A DNA stretch of 64,000 bases from Dugong dugon (Eukaryota; Chordata; Mammalia; Sirenia; Dugongidae). The notes under the pieces were generated by a model that saw only the letters and a program-made list of their open reading frames with translations, searched no databases and had not been told where the DNA came from. How positions within the stretch are numbered: the first letter of the stretch is position 1; every line of letters begins with the position of its first letter. The stretch is from contig CM057467.1 of the NCBI GenBank assembly GCA_030035585.1, positions 67,816,941-67,880,940 of the forward strand, read 5' to 3'. Shown here in pieces: positions 42,858 to 54,788 of this stretch. Position numbers and translations under genes: made by a program.

Positions 42858-43530
42858 CTTACCTGCATTAGGCACAGACAAAGTGTGGTTTCTGGGCACC
42901 CACCTCATACTTACTGAATCTAACTCTGGAGAGGAAAGCTTGGGAATATGCTTTTTAAATAAGCCCCCAGGTGATTCTCTTGGGAGATATTTTTGCCTAA
43001 AGGGATGAGAGAAAAGACGAGGAATAACCAGGCCCTGAGCGTTGTGTGCCTGGCGTTGAGACTGGAAGACTTGGCCTTCTGTAGATTAAGTGCGGCAGCA
43101 TCTTTCTTTCTCCCTGACACCCCAGGCTGTACTGGCCGAGATGGAAAGCCCCCTCTGTGGCACTGTTTTCATGGCAGATTTGGCTTGATGTTTTTTCTCC
43201 ACTCCATATGGATTTTGCAATTAACTCACTGGAAAAGTAAATCACAGGGTGCCTGGAATAGTAAGTACAGTGAACACCAGGCCTCAGCCAAGTAGACTGA
43301 GACTGGATCCAGGATGTGACTAAGGATACTGGGCTGGAGGAGGAAGGAGGCAGGAGGCAGGACGTGGAAGACAGGAGGCTGGCAGCTGCTGGAGGCTGGA
43401 CAAAGGCAATAGACGAGGAAGGAGAGGGGGCTGTTTGAGATGGAATGCCTTTGTGTATGTTCAGCACAGTACTCAGTGTTTTTCATCCTTTCTGTCACCA
43501 ATTCTGCACCAATTCTTTTGTTTGTGCTGT
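42858..43530. other. Intronic sequence with a GGA/GGC-rich block
   Basis: The purine-rich block at 43333-43430 gives a Ser/Pro-rich open frame on the minus strand (42997-43467). It looks like low-complexity sequence, not a gene. Confidence 0.4.
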
Positions 43531-43532
43531 CA

Positions 43533-43742
43533 TTGTTGTGTGCCATCAAGTCGATTCTAACTCATAGTGACCCTGTCGGACAGAATAGAACTGCCCCATA
43601 GTGTTTTCTAGGCTGAATTCTTTACAAGAGCAGATCGCCAGGTCTTTTCTCCTGAGGAATGCTTGGTGGGTTCAAAACACGGACATTTCAATTAGCAGCC
43701 AAGTGCTTAACCATTGTGCCACCATTGTGCCACCAGGGCTCC
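43533..43742 (-). mobile_element. AfroSINE, antisense, with a small tandem duplication in its head
   Basis: Full-length. The inverted head repeats 'attgtgccacc' twice (about 43714-43735). Confidence 0.93.
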
Positions 43743-43959
43743 TACAGCTCTTTTAGGTCAATATTTTTGTTCCCATTTTACAGAAAAAGAGACACAGAGA
43801 CATGAAGTCACTTCCCAACTTTTAGCTTCTCCACAAAGCCTTCACTACTTCCCGGCCTACTGTGATCTTTTCTTTCCCTGAGTAGCTACAGTGGGGAGAG
43901 CTTCCTACAAGCAGGCTACTTAAGGATAGTTGGGGGGCAGTGAAAGCTGATTTGGGGAA
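43743..43959 (-). mobile_element. MIR-like fragment, antisense (tentative)
   Basis: 'ttcccattttacagaaaaag' and 'gacacagagacatgaagtca' at about 43770-43810; the rest is unassigned. Confidence 0.4.
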
Positions 43960-44100
43960 CCTGGTTGCTCATCTGTGAAATGGGGTGATGACTGTACCTA
44001 GATAGCAGGGATATTGTGAGTATTGAATCTGAGATCTGATATGAGAGCACTTTGTGCACTATCTGGCGCCTAGTAGGTACTTGGAACATTATTCTCCTTT
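43960..44100 (+). mobile_element. MIR SINE fragment
   Basis: 'gctcatctgtgaaatggggt' and 'tctggcgcctagtaggtact'. Confidence 0.7.
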
Positions 44101-45405
44101 TACCTCACATTGCTCACCTACACTACTTCCTGTCACAGAATGAGTGATAACTTCTTTCGGAGGTAAAACACTACTCGGTTACACAAGGAACAGGGATGCA
44201 CTCAAACTAGCACGTGGGAAAAAGTATATATAAGGGTTACACATGGAATGATAAAGCGACTCACGTGGAAATCAAGCACAGGTACCAAATCAGCCTGGTC
44301 TTCTTGGAGCTAGCTGGAATTTCTGGATTTGAGGCTGGCGGTAGTAGGTCTTCACATGGCAGTTCTGCCCTCAAAGTGACCAAGCCACACCTTGAATGTG
44401 TTGGCTGCTTCTTGCCTCTTGGTGGGTCCTTTTCTGCTTTTGGTTTCAATTTCTGAGAGGGAGAATCTGACTAAGCCCATCTGTATGTGTCAAGCCATGG
44501 GTCAAAGATAGGGGACTATTGTGGGGTCAGGTGATGAGCCCTAGTCTCAGCTATAGGCAAAGTTGGGTACAGCAGAGCCATGTGATATACAACATGGCCA
44601 CCGAGGCCCGCCCCCCTCAGCAGAAGGCTGCCTGCTTCAGAAAGGGCATGAGCAGGAAAGAATAAGATGAACTCTCTGCCTCACTTGACCCAGCGTAGAT
44701 ATTTTGCTCATCAGGAAGAAAGATTTTTGTCTTGTCTGTCTTTGTGTCCCCTCCCACCTGCATGGAGTCCTCAAGAAAGGCTTACGGAGGTTAGGAAGGA
44801 GAAAGGCAAAAATGACACAGAGAGGTTCTGTTTGCTTTTGCTAGCTGTGGACCTTCTACGAACATGGCTTAACTGAAAGTATAGGTGTCTGTATCTCCCT
44901 TTGAGGGCGTCCTGCACATTCGGCTGGTAACTAGGGTTATTTTCTGGAGAGGAACTCTGCCAGGAACTGTGGGCAGAGCCTGACATGTTCACTCCCTGTG
45001 ATGTCCACATCCACATTTTGTTCAGTTTACAAGTCAAAAGCTGTTTTCTCTTCTTGACTCCGTAGCCTGAAAAATCAAGCTGGGTTTTTTCTGCTTCTCA
45101 CAGCTTCCTGAGCATTAAAGATTCTGAAATCTGAGCCAGGCCAACAGTTCTGGTGGTGCACGAGATATGTAGGGCTGGGATTTGCCTTCCACTCTGTGGC
45201 ATATGCTCTGCCATCACAGCCCCGGTGGCATGAATCAGCAGAGATCCAAGATCAGACCCTGGGAATCAGAAAAACACTCTGGCTCTTGATAGAGTTTGAG
45301 GTCATTTCTTTGCCTGACTAGAAAATAGGGCAAAGAGGGAGAGGACTTAAAAAAGAGTCACAACTATTTTAGCTAGACACAAGGAAAGATAAAGTTCCGT
45401 TCTCT
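44101..45405. other. Intronic sequence without assigned features
   Basis: A TATATATAAGG stretch at about 44226-44236 is TATA-like, with CACGTG upstream at 44212-44217, but no transcript or exon can be tied to it. No gene or repeat family is recognised over 1.3 kb. Confidence 0.4.
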
Positions 45406-45411
45406 CTAGAA

Positions 45412-45619
45412 CAGCGCTGTCCAGTAGAACTTTCTGTAGTGATGGACATGTTCTGCATCTGCATTGTCCTGTATGGTAGTTGTTAGCCCAGGTGATTATT
45501 GAACACTTGAAACATAGCTAGTGCAACTGAGGAAATTATGTTTTAATTTAATTTGATTATTTTAGATTTAAATTTAAATAATCATATGTGTCTAGTGACT
45601 ACTATATTGGACAGCGCAA
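45412..45619. mobile_element. Non-autonomous hAT-Charlie-type DNA transposon
   Basis: Terminal inverted repeats cagcgctgtcca and ttggacagcgc lie at the ends. 8 bp target copies ctctagaa (45404-45411) and ctctagat (45620-45627) flank it. About 208 bp, MER58-like in sequence, with an AT-rich palindromic centre. Confidence 0.8.
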
Positions 45620-45709
45620 CTCTAGATCAAGAGTCTTTTTTTCAGCTCTTTGAGGGCAAGAAACATATCTTGTACTCCGTATCCCCAATGCCCAGCCCAG
45701 TGACTGCCA

Positions 45710-45872
45710 ACCAAAAACCAAACCCATTGCTGTCGAGTTGATTCCTGCTCATGGTGACCCTATAGGACAGAGTAGAACAGCCCCATAGGGTTTCCAGGAA
45801 GCAGCTGGTGGATTTGAACTGCCAACCTTTGGTTAGCAGCCAAGCTCTTAACCGCTGCACCACCAGGGCTCC
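45710..45872 (-). mobile_element. AfroSINE, antisense, short subtype
   Basis: Flanking repeats cagtgactgcc (45699-45709) and cagtggctacc (45874-45884) support insertion. Confidence 0.94.
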
Positions 45873-45959
45873 ACAGTGGCTACCATGGACCCAATAATAT
45901 TCAAATGAGTGAATGGAATAAACACTGATAGTAATGAAATGGAGACAAGATAATGTAGA

Positions 45960-46185
45960 AGGTAAGAGCACAGCATTTAGAGTTGACTAGACCTGAATTC
46001 AAATTCTGACTCTGACATTTACTTACCTGTGTGACTTTGTGAGTGTTACTAGCATCTGTAAGCCTTTCTCATCTGTGAAATGGTTACAGTGCCTCGTCTC
46101 ATCGAGTTACTATGAAGAATAAATGTAATGACATATAGAGTGCTTAGCGCAGTGCCTGCATATAATAAGCCCCTTGATAAGTAAT
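45960..46185 (+). mobile_element. MIR SINE
   Basis: 'cctgaattcaaattctgact' and 'gtgcttagcgcagtgcctgc'. Confidence 0.8.
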
Positions 46186-46720
46186 AGAAAAGACCGAGAA
46201 AGTGAAAAACAGCCCTGCTGACAGCCAGACTGTGATATTCCTAAAAGAACAGAAACAATGCTGTGAATCAGACATAGACAAGACCTACCCGTGACCGTGT
46301 TCAGTGTAAGGCATAAACACGGCCACTGCGTGACCCACAAAAGTGATCAAACAGCCACCTCTTCTGACTACCGTTGCCCTCCTCTAAGTGAATGCTGATT
46401 CTTTACCTATGCCGACTCTAGCCCTGCTTTTAGCCCCCACCTCTAAATAAAAAGGGTACTCCATTCATTAAATTGCTCCCACTTCTTGACAGCATCCAAT
46501 CCTGAACTGTCTCCTGCTTCCTTTTAGAGACATCCAACACAAGCCCTAACTCCTGAGGTGCCCCTAGAGCTTATTCTGCCTTGCTTCAGCAAGCTAAATA
46601 TACCTAACTTTTTTCTGACTACAGATGTGATCCTGGTGGTCTCTGGGCAGTCACTGAACTTCTTCAGAAGTTTCAAACCTTTCTTTTCCGTGGTGATACC
46701 TGAACGTGAAACAGTCACAA
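46186..46720 (+). mobile_element. LTR-like remnant (tentative ERV1 type)
   Basis: 'gccctcctctaagtgaatgc', 'gactctagccctgcttttag' and 'ctctaaataaaaagggtact' suggest the R region of an old LTR with an AATAAA signal. No coding sequence is attached and the family is not named. Confidence 0.35.
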
Positions 46721-47034
46721 AAAAACCTTCTTCTCTTCCCTGGCTCTTCCTCTTCGTGTGAGGCCAGGCGTCTTGCAACCTCACCTCTGAGTTAAAACCC
46801 TGCGCAAGTATAGGATGGCTTTTTCCTAAGTCAGAATTTGAACTCATGCAGTTAATAGCCAGAACTCCTTGCCTTCTCTGCTTTCCCCAAACAAGGTTCT
46901 GTTTATTGCAGGTGGAAAACTGGCAGATGAATGAGGTGGAAGGTTTCTGCCCTTCAGGGAAATCTCAGATGCCTGCTTGTTTGGCTCAGCCTCCCCTTCC
47001 CAGTTTACAAAGCCTTTGCACAGACATCAACTCA
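46721..47034. other. Intronic sequence without assigned features
   Basis: No gene or repeat family is recognised. Confidence 0.35.
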
Positions 47035-47335
47035 GACTGTAATCAATGTTTAAGTAAGAAAGAAGGCAGTGAGGAAGGGCGGGTCAGAAGTGTCCAGGGG
47101 AGGCATCAGAGAGGAGATAACATTTGCACAGGAAGTTTTGTACATGAAGAAGGTGAGAAAGAGTAGTTAGAGTTGGTGTTGACATTCAGAGCCCCAAAGG
47201 AGCAGTTCACAGGGAAAGGGGGTGGTACTTGATGAGTTAAGGTTTTAGGTATGATGAGTTTGAAACACCTGGGAAGCATCTAAGTAGAGATAATTACTAG
47301 ACACCTGGAGCTGAATGAAGGGGTCCTGGAGATAT
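47035..47335 (-). mobile_element. L2 LINE fragment, antisense
   Basis: 'gatgagtttgaaacacctgg', 'ctagacacctggagctgaat' and 'ggagatatcaatttagaagt' follow the inverted L2 order. Confidence 0.7.
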
Positions 47336-47349
47336 CAATTTAGAAGTGA

Positions 47350-47490
47350 TCATTTGTTCTCTCATCCACGTATCCATTCATTCACTCATTCAAAGGAAAT
47401 GTGTGCGATACTTACCCTAGGCAGGCCTGATGCTAAATGCGGGCAATACCATGATGAACAAAATAGATGTTCCAGTGGTGGTGGTCCCTG
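47350..47490 (-). mobile_element. L2 LINE 3' end, antisense
   Basis: 'cattcattcactcattcaaa' then 'atgatgaacaaaatagatgt'. Confidence 0.65.
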
Positions 47491-48965
47491 ACTTCCTTTG
47501 CCCAGCTTTAGGCCTTGCAGGGCCTCTGATTGAAATGTTCTGGCCTTACATCTATGTCATGTTTTCCTAAGAGATGCCCCATAAAAGCAAGGCATCTGAG
47601 AGTTGAGGCTGACTGTCAAATATTGATCCTCAAGTACAGGTCCTTCTGCTGTGTCCCGTCATAGGAATCATTTTCTAGTGCTGTTATTCTGATTTGATTA
47701 GGAAAGAATTGAATCTTTATAATGTTTCTCATGCAGGTCAAACTCATGAAAAGTTTATTAGAAATATATGTTTATTTCCCCTAGTCCCGTGAATTCTCTG
47801 CTTTGGATATCCTGACATATTTGAATGAAAGCTGTGCAACTAAGTGCCGACTGGGTTTCTTGGACAGGTTTCAGTTATTTGAAGGGAAGGATATTTATAT
47901 ACAAATCAGAGAGAAAAGTCTCTCGTACATCAGCAAAGAAAATTGAAGACATGGTGGTCTATTACGAAGAAGAGTTTTCCCAAAAGGATTCGGACTTGAA
48001 CTATTCTCTAGTAGCCAACAGCTTAAAAAATTAAACAAAATGAAATATGGTCTGCTTCACTGTAGAATCTGTAAGGAATGTGTTTTCTAGGACCTTGGAC
48101 CAAGCAGAAATTTCAGCTCTTTGATTCTAATAGTTAGTGGCTAGGGGGAAATGCTCAATTGACCTCCCAGATTGATGGGAGGTCTGACCATCTGATTAAC
48201 TCTTAAGGCACTGCCCCAGCACCCCAACTGAGTCATTATGAAGTATCAAGGAGCTATCAATTAAGAACCATGCTGGGTGGAATTGGCTGTGTTTTTGTGA
48301 GCTGCCTTGTAAGTGCAGCAGCTGATGGAAAGAGAGCTTCCAAAAGGGGCAACTCTGGAAGTTAGAGAAGTGAGCACTGGCTTCTCCCTCCAGGGATGTC
48401 TCTTGGCCTCTGCAGGCAGCTCCACCCTATGTTGTCTCTGCGCTCTTGATGATGTATGTAGACATGGTCACCCATTTCGTACCTACACCCCATCCCTACC
48501 CCCAACTTCCCTTATCTGAATGAATCTTGAGTGAATATTCTTCCACTAACTCTCTCATCCCTGCTTCTCAGGCTCCACCCACCACCTCAACTCGGTTGCT
48601 GGGAAGTACTTGACCACTTCAGCTACGTTTGGATATCTAAATCTTGCTGTGCTTCTTTGGGGTTCTCTCCCCTGTGGGGATTAAAACTGCCTCACTTCTG
48701 CTCTCCTCGGATGTCTCTTGGCCAAGTGGCTATCTCAGGCCTTTTGCGAGTTACTCTGTCTTCTGTTCTTCTGGATAGTTCTTCTCTGCAGTAAAGGCCT
48801 AAACACTGAGTTTCCTTTTTTTTTGGAATGCAGAACTCCAGGGAATGCCATACTACCAGTTATCCCAAGTCCTGAGGGAGACTTGTTCACTGGGCTTCAT
48901 TCTGGCAATCAAGAAAAGCTGATGATGCAGGGTTATGGAATACATGGGAAAAAATGGTCATCTTG
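47491..48965. other. Intronic sequence without assigned features
   Basis: The 69-codon open frame at 47825-48034 ends naturally in TAA but has no recognisable domain or flanking splice sites I would trust. No repeat family is named over 1.4 kb. Confidence 0.4.
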
Positions 48966-48969
48966 AAGT

Positions 48970-49167
48970 TTAGGTGTCCTTGGGTAGTATAAACAGTTAA
49001 TGCTCTGGGCTGCTGACCAAAAGGTTGGAACTTTGAGTCCACCTAGAGGCACCTCAGAAGAAAGGAATGGCAATCCACTTCCAAAAAATCAGCCATTGAA
49101 AACCCTCTGGGCCGCAGTTCTACTCTGATACTTATTGGGTAACCATGAGTCAGAATCGCCTCTATGG
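48970..49167 (+). mobile_element. AfroSINE, divergent subtype
   Basis: Like the copy at 10378, the middle reads 'aaatcagccattgaaaaccc' and not the usual 'attacagcctaggaaac'. Strongly diverged, so probably old. Confidence 0.88.
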
Positions 49168-49211
49168 CAGCTGGTTAAGGAAAAGAATGCCCTACCTGGG
49201 CAGATACGTGT

Positions 49212-49370
49212 CCTGGATCTTTGCTCCTCAGAGTGCTCCAGTGGACCTACAGCATGAGCTTGGTAGAAATGCAGACTCTCAGCTCCACTCCAGACCTACT
49301 GAAACAGAATTTGCTTTTTAACAAGATCTCTGGGTGGTTCATACACACTGAATTTGAGAAGCACTGCCCT
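49212..49370 (+). mobile_element. MER5-type hAT transposon fragment
   Basis: 'tagaaatgcagactctcagc', 'ccagacctactgaaacagaa' and 'tgagaagcactgccct' follow the MER5A order. Confidence 0.75.
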
Positions 49371-50130
49371 AGACTTTTAAGAAAGTTGATTTCAGAAACT
49401 TCAGAGAAAATACTAGGTTTAGTTTTAAGGCCAGACCCATTAAAAAGATGATTCAAGAGCGTTGAGAAATAAAACAGTAGGTATAAAACCATCTTTTATG
49501 TTTTCGAACATCAACAACTATAATATGGAAATAAATAGGAAAATGTTTGTAAATGCAACACTTAACAATGGTTTCTTCAGATGATGAGTGGAGTGGGGTG
49601 GGAAGGAGTGAAGGGGGGCTTGCATTTTGTATTCAGCTTGCATCTGTATTGCTTAAATTCTGAAGTTTGTATACATGTATTATTTTTGAAATAAAAAGTA
49701 CGCAAAATAACTAATACAAAAAAGAGAGAGATGTAAATAAGTGTAAGTTTGATAATACAGCAAAGAATAACCCCAGGGAGCCACATGAGCATTTCTCAGA
49801 TGAGCTTAAGTTGCAAAGGAACATGTTTCCATGTTAACTCCAAATGGTGGAAATTATGGGCATTTTTGTTTTTTTTTTTTGTTTGTTTGTTTTTGCTTCT
49901 TTTTTTCTTGTCTGGATTTAGAAAATCTTCTACAATGAGTGTGTATCACTTACGTAATAAGAAATAATCAGCCAAAAAAAATTTAAAGAAAGAATTACAA
50001 TGGAAGAAGAGATATAAAATAAAAGTGAATACCGTAGAATGACACAGAGCTGTGGTATCCAAATGTCTATAACTGATGGTGAGCTGAAAAATACAGACAC
50101 ACGTACACACACGGACACACACGCGTATAT
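49371..50130. other. Intronic AT-rich sequence
   Basis: T-rich run at about 49866-49910 and AC-rich run at about 50095-50122. No gene is seen. Confidence 0.4.
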
Positions 50131-50133
50131 GTA

Positions 50134-50337
50134 TGTTGTTGTCATGCATGCCGTCTAGTTGGTTTTGACTCATAGAGACCCTATAGGACAGAGTAGAACT
50201 GTTCCATAGGGTTTCCTAGACTATAGCCTTTATGGGAACAGACTGACAGTCTTTTCTCCCCCGGAGCCACTGGTGGGTTTGAACCACTGACCTTTTGGTT
50301 AGCAGCCAAGTGCTTAACCATTGCACCACAAGGGCAC
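50134..50337 (-). mobile_element. AfroSINE, antisense
   Basis: Full-length, from 'gttgttgtcatgcatgccgt' to the inverted head 'accacaagggcacc'. Confidence 0.93.
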
Positions 50338-50387
50338 CTTTATGTATACATATATCTGTATGTATGTATATGTATACATACACACAC

Positions 50388-50428
50388 ACCGAAACCAAAC
50401 CTGTTGCCATTGAGTTGGTTCCAACCGC
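50388..50428 (-). mobile_element. AfroSINE or RTE 3' tail fragment, antisense
   Basis: Only the terminal 'ccaaacctgttgccattgag' part is present. Confidence 0.65.
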
Positions 50429-50461
50429 ACACACATCTATCTAAATCTACAGATAGAAACA

Positions 50462-50783
50462 AACAAATTTGTCTTGGAAGAAGTACAGCGAGAATGTTCC
50501 TTAGAAGTGAGATTGGTGGGACTTCATCTCACTTACATTGGACATGTGATCAGGAGGGACCAGTCCCTGGAGAAGGACTTCATGACTGGTAAAGTAGAGG
50601 GTCAGCGAAAAAGAGGAAGAAGATCCTCAATTAGATGGATTGACGCAGTGGCTGCACCAGTTGGCTCAAACATAGCAATGATTGTGAGGATGACACAGGC
50701 CTGGGCTGCATTTCATTCTGTTGTACATGGGGGCACTATGAGCCAGAACCAGCTCGACGGCACCTAACAACATAACAACAACA
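50462..50783 (+). mobile_element. RTE LINE 3' end
   Basis: 'gtcttggaagaagtacagcg', 'ggacatgtgatcaggaggga', 'gggtcagcgaaaaagaggaa' and the tail 'gctcgacggcacctaaca'. It encodes the C-terminal part of the RTE polyprotein and the 3' UTR. The frame 50474-50767 is a remnant of it. Confidence 0.93.
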
Positions 50784-50829
50784 TTGAAAGACAGGTAGGT
50801 AGGTAGAGCAAAAGAATGTTTTAAATGTA

Positions 50830-50990
50830 ATGGGTATCGTTTCTTCAGCCTCTGCTGTGTGCCAGCCATATGTCAGTCATAATTTGTAAGATGAGTATGA
50901 TTGCCATTATACAGCCAAGGAAACAGAGGCTGGGAGACTTCAAGTAACTCGTCTAAGATCAGAAAAATGTGCACTGGCATTCAGACTTCA
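50830..50990 (-). mobile_element. MIR SINE, antisense
   Basis: 'tctgctgtgtgccagccata' and 'gccaaggaaacagaggctgg'. Confidence 0.75.
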
Positions 50991-51079
50991 TCTTTTGACT
51001 CTCGACCCTGAGCTCTGGACCCCTTCGTTCCGAACAGTGAAGGCAATTTTTGCAGTCTGGAGATGAACACATAAGGCTT

Positions 51080-51287
51080 GTTGTTGATGTTAGTTGCTGT
51101 TGAGTCAATCCTGACTCATGACAGTGCCATGTCTGTAGAGTAGAACTGCTCCATAGCATTTTCATGGCTGTGACCTTTCAGAAGCAGATCTCCAGGCCTG
51201 TCTTCTGAGGTGCCTCTGGGTGGTTTTGAACCACCAACTTTTTGGCTAGTAGTTGAGTGCTTAACCATTATGCTGCAAGGGATCCTT
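51080..51287 (-). mobile_element. AfroSINE, antisense, with exact target-site duplication
   Basis: ACATAAGGCTT at 51069-51079 and 51288-51298 flank a full-length, rather diverged element. Confidence 0.95.
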
Positions 51288-51298
51288 ACATAAGGCTT

Positions 51299-51760
51299 AG
51301 GCCAACTGAAAGACCTCATGTCCTTATCTGTTCTAAAGCAGTGATTTTCCAAGTTTTAGGGGAGCTGCGCTATAGGAAATAGAATAGGGAAGCTTTAGCT
51401 CCAGCCCTCCATAGCTCCTGAGATCTCCTTCAAGAGCCTTTGGGACTTTGCTGAGCCACTGTTTCAGAGCAGAGGTTCTGAAAGTTTGTTGAATAAAACT
51501 AGTCCTACACGATGCCTTGAGGAATAAAGGTCCCCAAGTAACTTTGGGAATGCATGCAAACTGTCAGCTCTTAGAGTTGTGCTGTGCACAGCACATTACA
51601 TGCCCAGGCAAGCCTCTCGGTCATGTGTTCACTTTGTCATCGCGTGTTTTTCAGACCCGTTTGACCACAGAATACGTTTTTATGAAATGTTTGTTAACAT
51701 CTCACAGAAATAGTGTTCACAAAAACCGTTTTTGAGATGCTTTCTTAGGCTCCATAACCC
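51299..51760. other. Intronic sequence without assigned features
   Basis: No gene or repeat family is recognised. Confidence 0.35.
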
Positions 51761-51762
51761 AA

Positions 51763-51926
51763 ACCCAAAACAAACCCATCGCCGTCAAGTTGATTCCGAG
51801 TCATAGCAACCCTATAGGACAGGGTAGAACTGCCCCATAGGCTTTCCAAAGAGTGGATAGTGGATTCAAACTGGCAGCCTTTTGGTTAGCAGCCGAGCTC
51901 TTAACCACTGCACCATCAGGGCCCCA
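51763..51926 (-). mobile_element. AfroSINE, antisense, short subtype
   Basis: 'caaacccatcgccgtcaagt' to the inverted head 'catcagggcccc'. Confidence 0.94.
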
Positions 51927-52355
51927 TAGAGAACTAACATTTTTTTAATAAATAAAAATAAACTTCCACAATATTTTCTACAAGGTGGTTTAGGATTTCT
52001 TGAGAACACTTTTTCTTGGAGAAATTTATAGAGAGCTAATAATGTCTCTAATTATACCCACAACAAGAGCAGTATTTCCAGCATGTGTGCCTCTGAAGGC
52101 TAGAGGTTAACAAGGATTACGCTTTCATGAGGCACAAGAATCGCACCTGTGGTCACAGTACCTGCGCTACAAATTACAAGGTCCTCTCAGCCCTGACGTA
52201 CAGTGGGAAAGGAAAGAAAGATGTGGAACTCAAAAACTGACATTTGTAAGTGCTTCGTAAGTATTGATATTTGTAGTTCTATCATTGTACACTCTTCAAG
52301 GTGGTGGTTTTTATTTTTAACATTTTTGATGTACATAGTTAAAGCTTCTTTGAAG
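51927..52355. other. Intronic AT-rich sequence without assigned features
   Basis: No gene or repeat family is recognised. Confidence 0.35.
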
Positions 52356-52359
52356 TCAT

Positions 52360-52575
52360 GTGCTCACAAGTGGACATAAAATGCCAACATTTCCACAACA
52401 ACAGTGTTAATAATGAATGCCTCTATGTTGCTTCACAATTTACAACTATGTTTTGAAGTTCGTGTCCTCGTGTGAGCCTCAAAATAGGCCTCAATGAGCT
52501 GCGTGCTATTATCCCCATTTTACAGATGAGAAAACTGAAAATCAGCAAGTGAGTGGCAGTGTGGTGGCCCTACTC
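52360..52575 (-). mobile_element. MIR SINE, antisense
   Basis: 'tattatccccattttacaga' and 'tgagaaaactgaaaatcagc'. Confidence 0.75.
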
Positions 52576-53190
52576 TGCTCTTTTCACTTAACGTCCTGTA
52601 TGGTTTCCATTACACTAAATTTTCCCATAAGCCCCAGATTTCCTGGGAAAGACCTGATTTCAGGTAATTAAAAAAATAGAGTCAATTCATTAAGTGCTTA
52701 GCAGAATGTGGTTTATTGGTAACTTACAAAAACTTTTCAAATAAACAACTTCATTAATCTTAAATCCACAAATCAAGTCAGGTTGGTTGATTGATGGATT
52801 GGCTTAGGAAGTAAGCTTCAAGTCCCTGAGAGAAAAAACAGCTATTTTCTGAGTCGGAATCAACTTGACAGCAACTTTTTTTTTTTTTTTTTAATTGTCT
52901 ATGTTAGATATGAAAAACATCAGGGGCTGAAGGTCTAATGGGACAAATCCCTGCCTATCCAAGTAGGCACCACCAGGGCTTTACTGAAACATCAGAAATG
53001 TATTATTTATGTAGCAAGAGACGGCTTGGTGGACCAGGAAAGCTTATGCTTTGGTGCCCTGTAAACCTGGCTCTGCCAGTGGATAGCTGTGTGGTCTTTG
53101 TAAGTACCCATTTCCTTATAGGTGAAATAATACTTTGCTTCCAGGTTTGTTAAGGGTGTTAAACCTGTGACCGTAAATACCTAAACCTAT
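52576..53190. other. Intronic sequence with a T run and a short AfroSINE-like scrap
   Basis: 'gagtcggaatcaacttgaca' at about 52850-52870, just before a T run (52877-52892), is a SINE tail piece. Some MIR-like words lie near 53060-53100. Confidence 0.4.
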
Positions 53191-53201
53191 GACTGTAAAT
53201 A

Positions 53202-53411
53202 AGGAGCCCTGGTGACGCAATGGTTAAGTGCTCGGCTGCTAACTAAAAGGTTGGCAGTTGAAGCCCACCAGTGGCTCTGCAGGAGAAAAGACCTGGCAAT
53301 CTGCTCCCATAAAGATTATAGCCTAGGAAGCCCTATGGGGCAGTTCTACTTTGTTATATAGGGTCAATCTGAGTCAGAATCAGCTTGATGGCACACAATG
53401 GCAACAACATA
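53202..53411 (+). mobile_element. AfroSINE with exact target-site duplication
   Basis: ACTGTAAATA at 53192-53201 and 53412-53421 flank a full-length element. Confidence 0.96.
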
Positions 53412-53614
53412 ACTGTAAATACCTTTTGAGTAGTAGAGGATCAAGAAACATTAGCATCTTTCCTTCTTTGGTACTATCAGAACATCAAAACAGTACTTAG
53501 TCCTCCATTCCCAAAACACACAGACACAAACACCCTATTTCTCCTCTACTATGCATCTTCACCTCTTGGGTAGCACTTCTCCCTATTTCACTTCTAGGAA
53601 CATGGCTTCGACAA

Positions 53615-53890
53615 ATCAACAAATATCTATTGAGCACCTACTGTATCCTACCCTGTGCCAGGCACTAGGGACAGAGCTCACAGTCTGGTAGCAGGACAGA
53701 CAACCAAACAAATAAGCTCGTTAGCATATCAGAGTGCTGGGGTAGATGTATGTAAGGAGAATAGGTTCATCAAGTGGTACAGATTTAGTTCTTCCTTAAA
53801 GATGGGGTCAAGAAAGGCTTTAGAGGGTAGGTGATGCAGGAACAGTCTTCAGAGGGGAGTAGGTGGATGGAGGCTGGTGGGCAGAAGGAA
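53615..53890 (-). mobile_element. L2 LINE 3' fragment, antisense
   Basis: 'attgagcacctactgtatcc', 'gccaggcactagggacagag' and 'tcaagaaaggctttagaggg'. Confidence 0.8.
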
Positions 53891-54405
53891 TTTCACTGCT
53901 CTGTGACTTGTTAAATGACCCCACCTCTCTGGCTGAGCCCTGTTGTTTAATTTGTACTCCAAGTGAGCTAGTCACTGGTACAGTATCCCTAGGCAAGTGA
54001 ATAACAGCTTTTTATCAACAAAATAAGTCTCAGGGGGCTGGGGAGTGGGAAGGAATTATCAATGCCTATTTTTAGTGCTAATCTTTTTGCTTCCTCGTGC
54101 CTCCTTTCCTTGGGGCAATAGGGGATAAATATCCTAATTATTGTAAAGTCATCTTGCTCTTTGAGGATGCCATGAATGCTTAAGGACATCTTCGATCAAC
54201 TACCTTTCTACCTAAGATGAATTGCTCATCAAAGCCAAAGGCTCCCACCAAAATCTTCTCTGAGGCTCTTGGTCCCTGAGCAGCAGTCAGCCTAGGGTGA
54301 GCTGCAGCTGACTATCTGGACATTTGAAAGGCTTTCAAAAAGTTCTTACATATATCACACACTTCTCATTACAGGAGACATTTTTTTGAAACTTAAGTCC
54401 CAGAG
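53891..54405. other. Intronic sequence without assigned features
   Basis: No gene or repeat family is recognised. Confidence 0.35.
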
Positions 54406-54600
54406 GCTCTTTCTCATAGAAAGAGCACTAGGCTTGCAGTTCAGTGGATTCTAGGCTTGGTCTGCCACTAACTGGCCATGTCACCCGGGACAAGTCATTT
54501 CCTTCTTGGGCTTCAGCTTCTTCAGTTATAAAGGGAGACAGTGGGACCAGATGCTCCTACGGGCCCTTCCAGTTCTAAGGACCAAGTTTGTGAATTCCAA
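54406..54600 (+). mobile_element. MIR-like SINE
   Basis: 'aaagagcactaggcttgcag' and 'cgggacaagtcatttccttc'. Confidence 0.6.
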
Positions 54601-54788
54601 AAGAATAAAAGGAAGTCACTGGCATAGAGCTTCTCTGTGGATGTGACGGTGGTATTGGTTGGCGTGAGTCTCAGGTCTCTAGCTGGGATATACAATGGAT
54701 TGTGTTCACATTGGCCTTCTCTGAGTCCCAAACCACTGTCGTCAGTTTTAAGGAACCAGTATAAGGTGGAGGGTATCTATCTTTGCGT

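Noticed and set aside
42997..43467. 156-codon open frame on the - strand
   Set aside because: It reads a GGA/GGC-rich block as Ser/Pro/Leu-rich protein, with several overlapping alternatives. Typical low-complexity shadow.
44200..44460. TATATATAAGG with upstream CACGTG as a promoter
   Set aside because: No exon, CpG richness or downstream open frame of quality follows it.
47825..48034. 69-codon open frame with a charged C-terminal half, considered as a hidden exon or small gene
   Set aside because: Not recognisable as any family, and open frames of this length are expected by chance.
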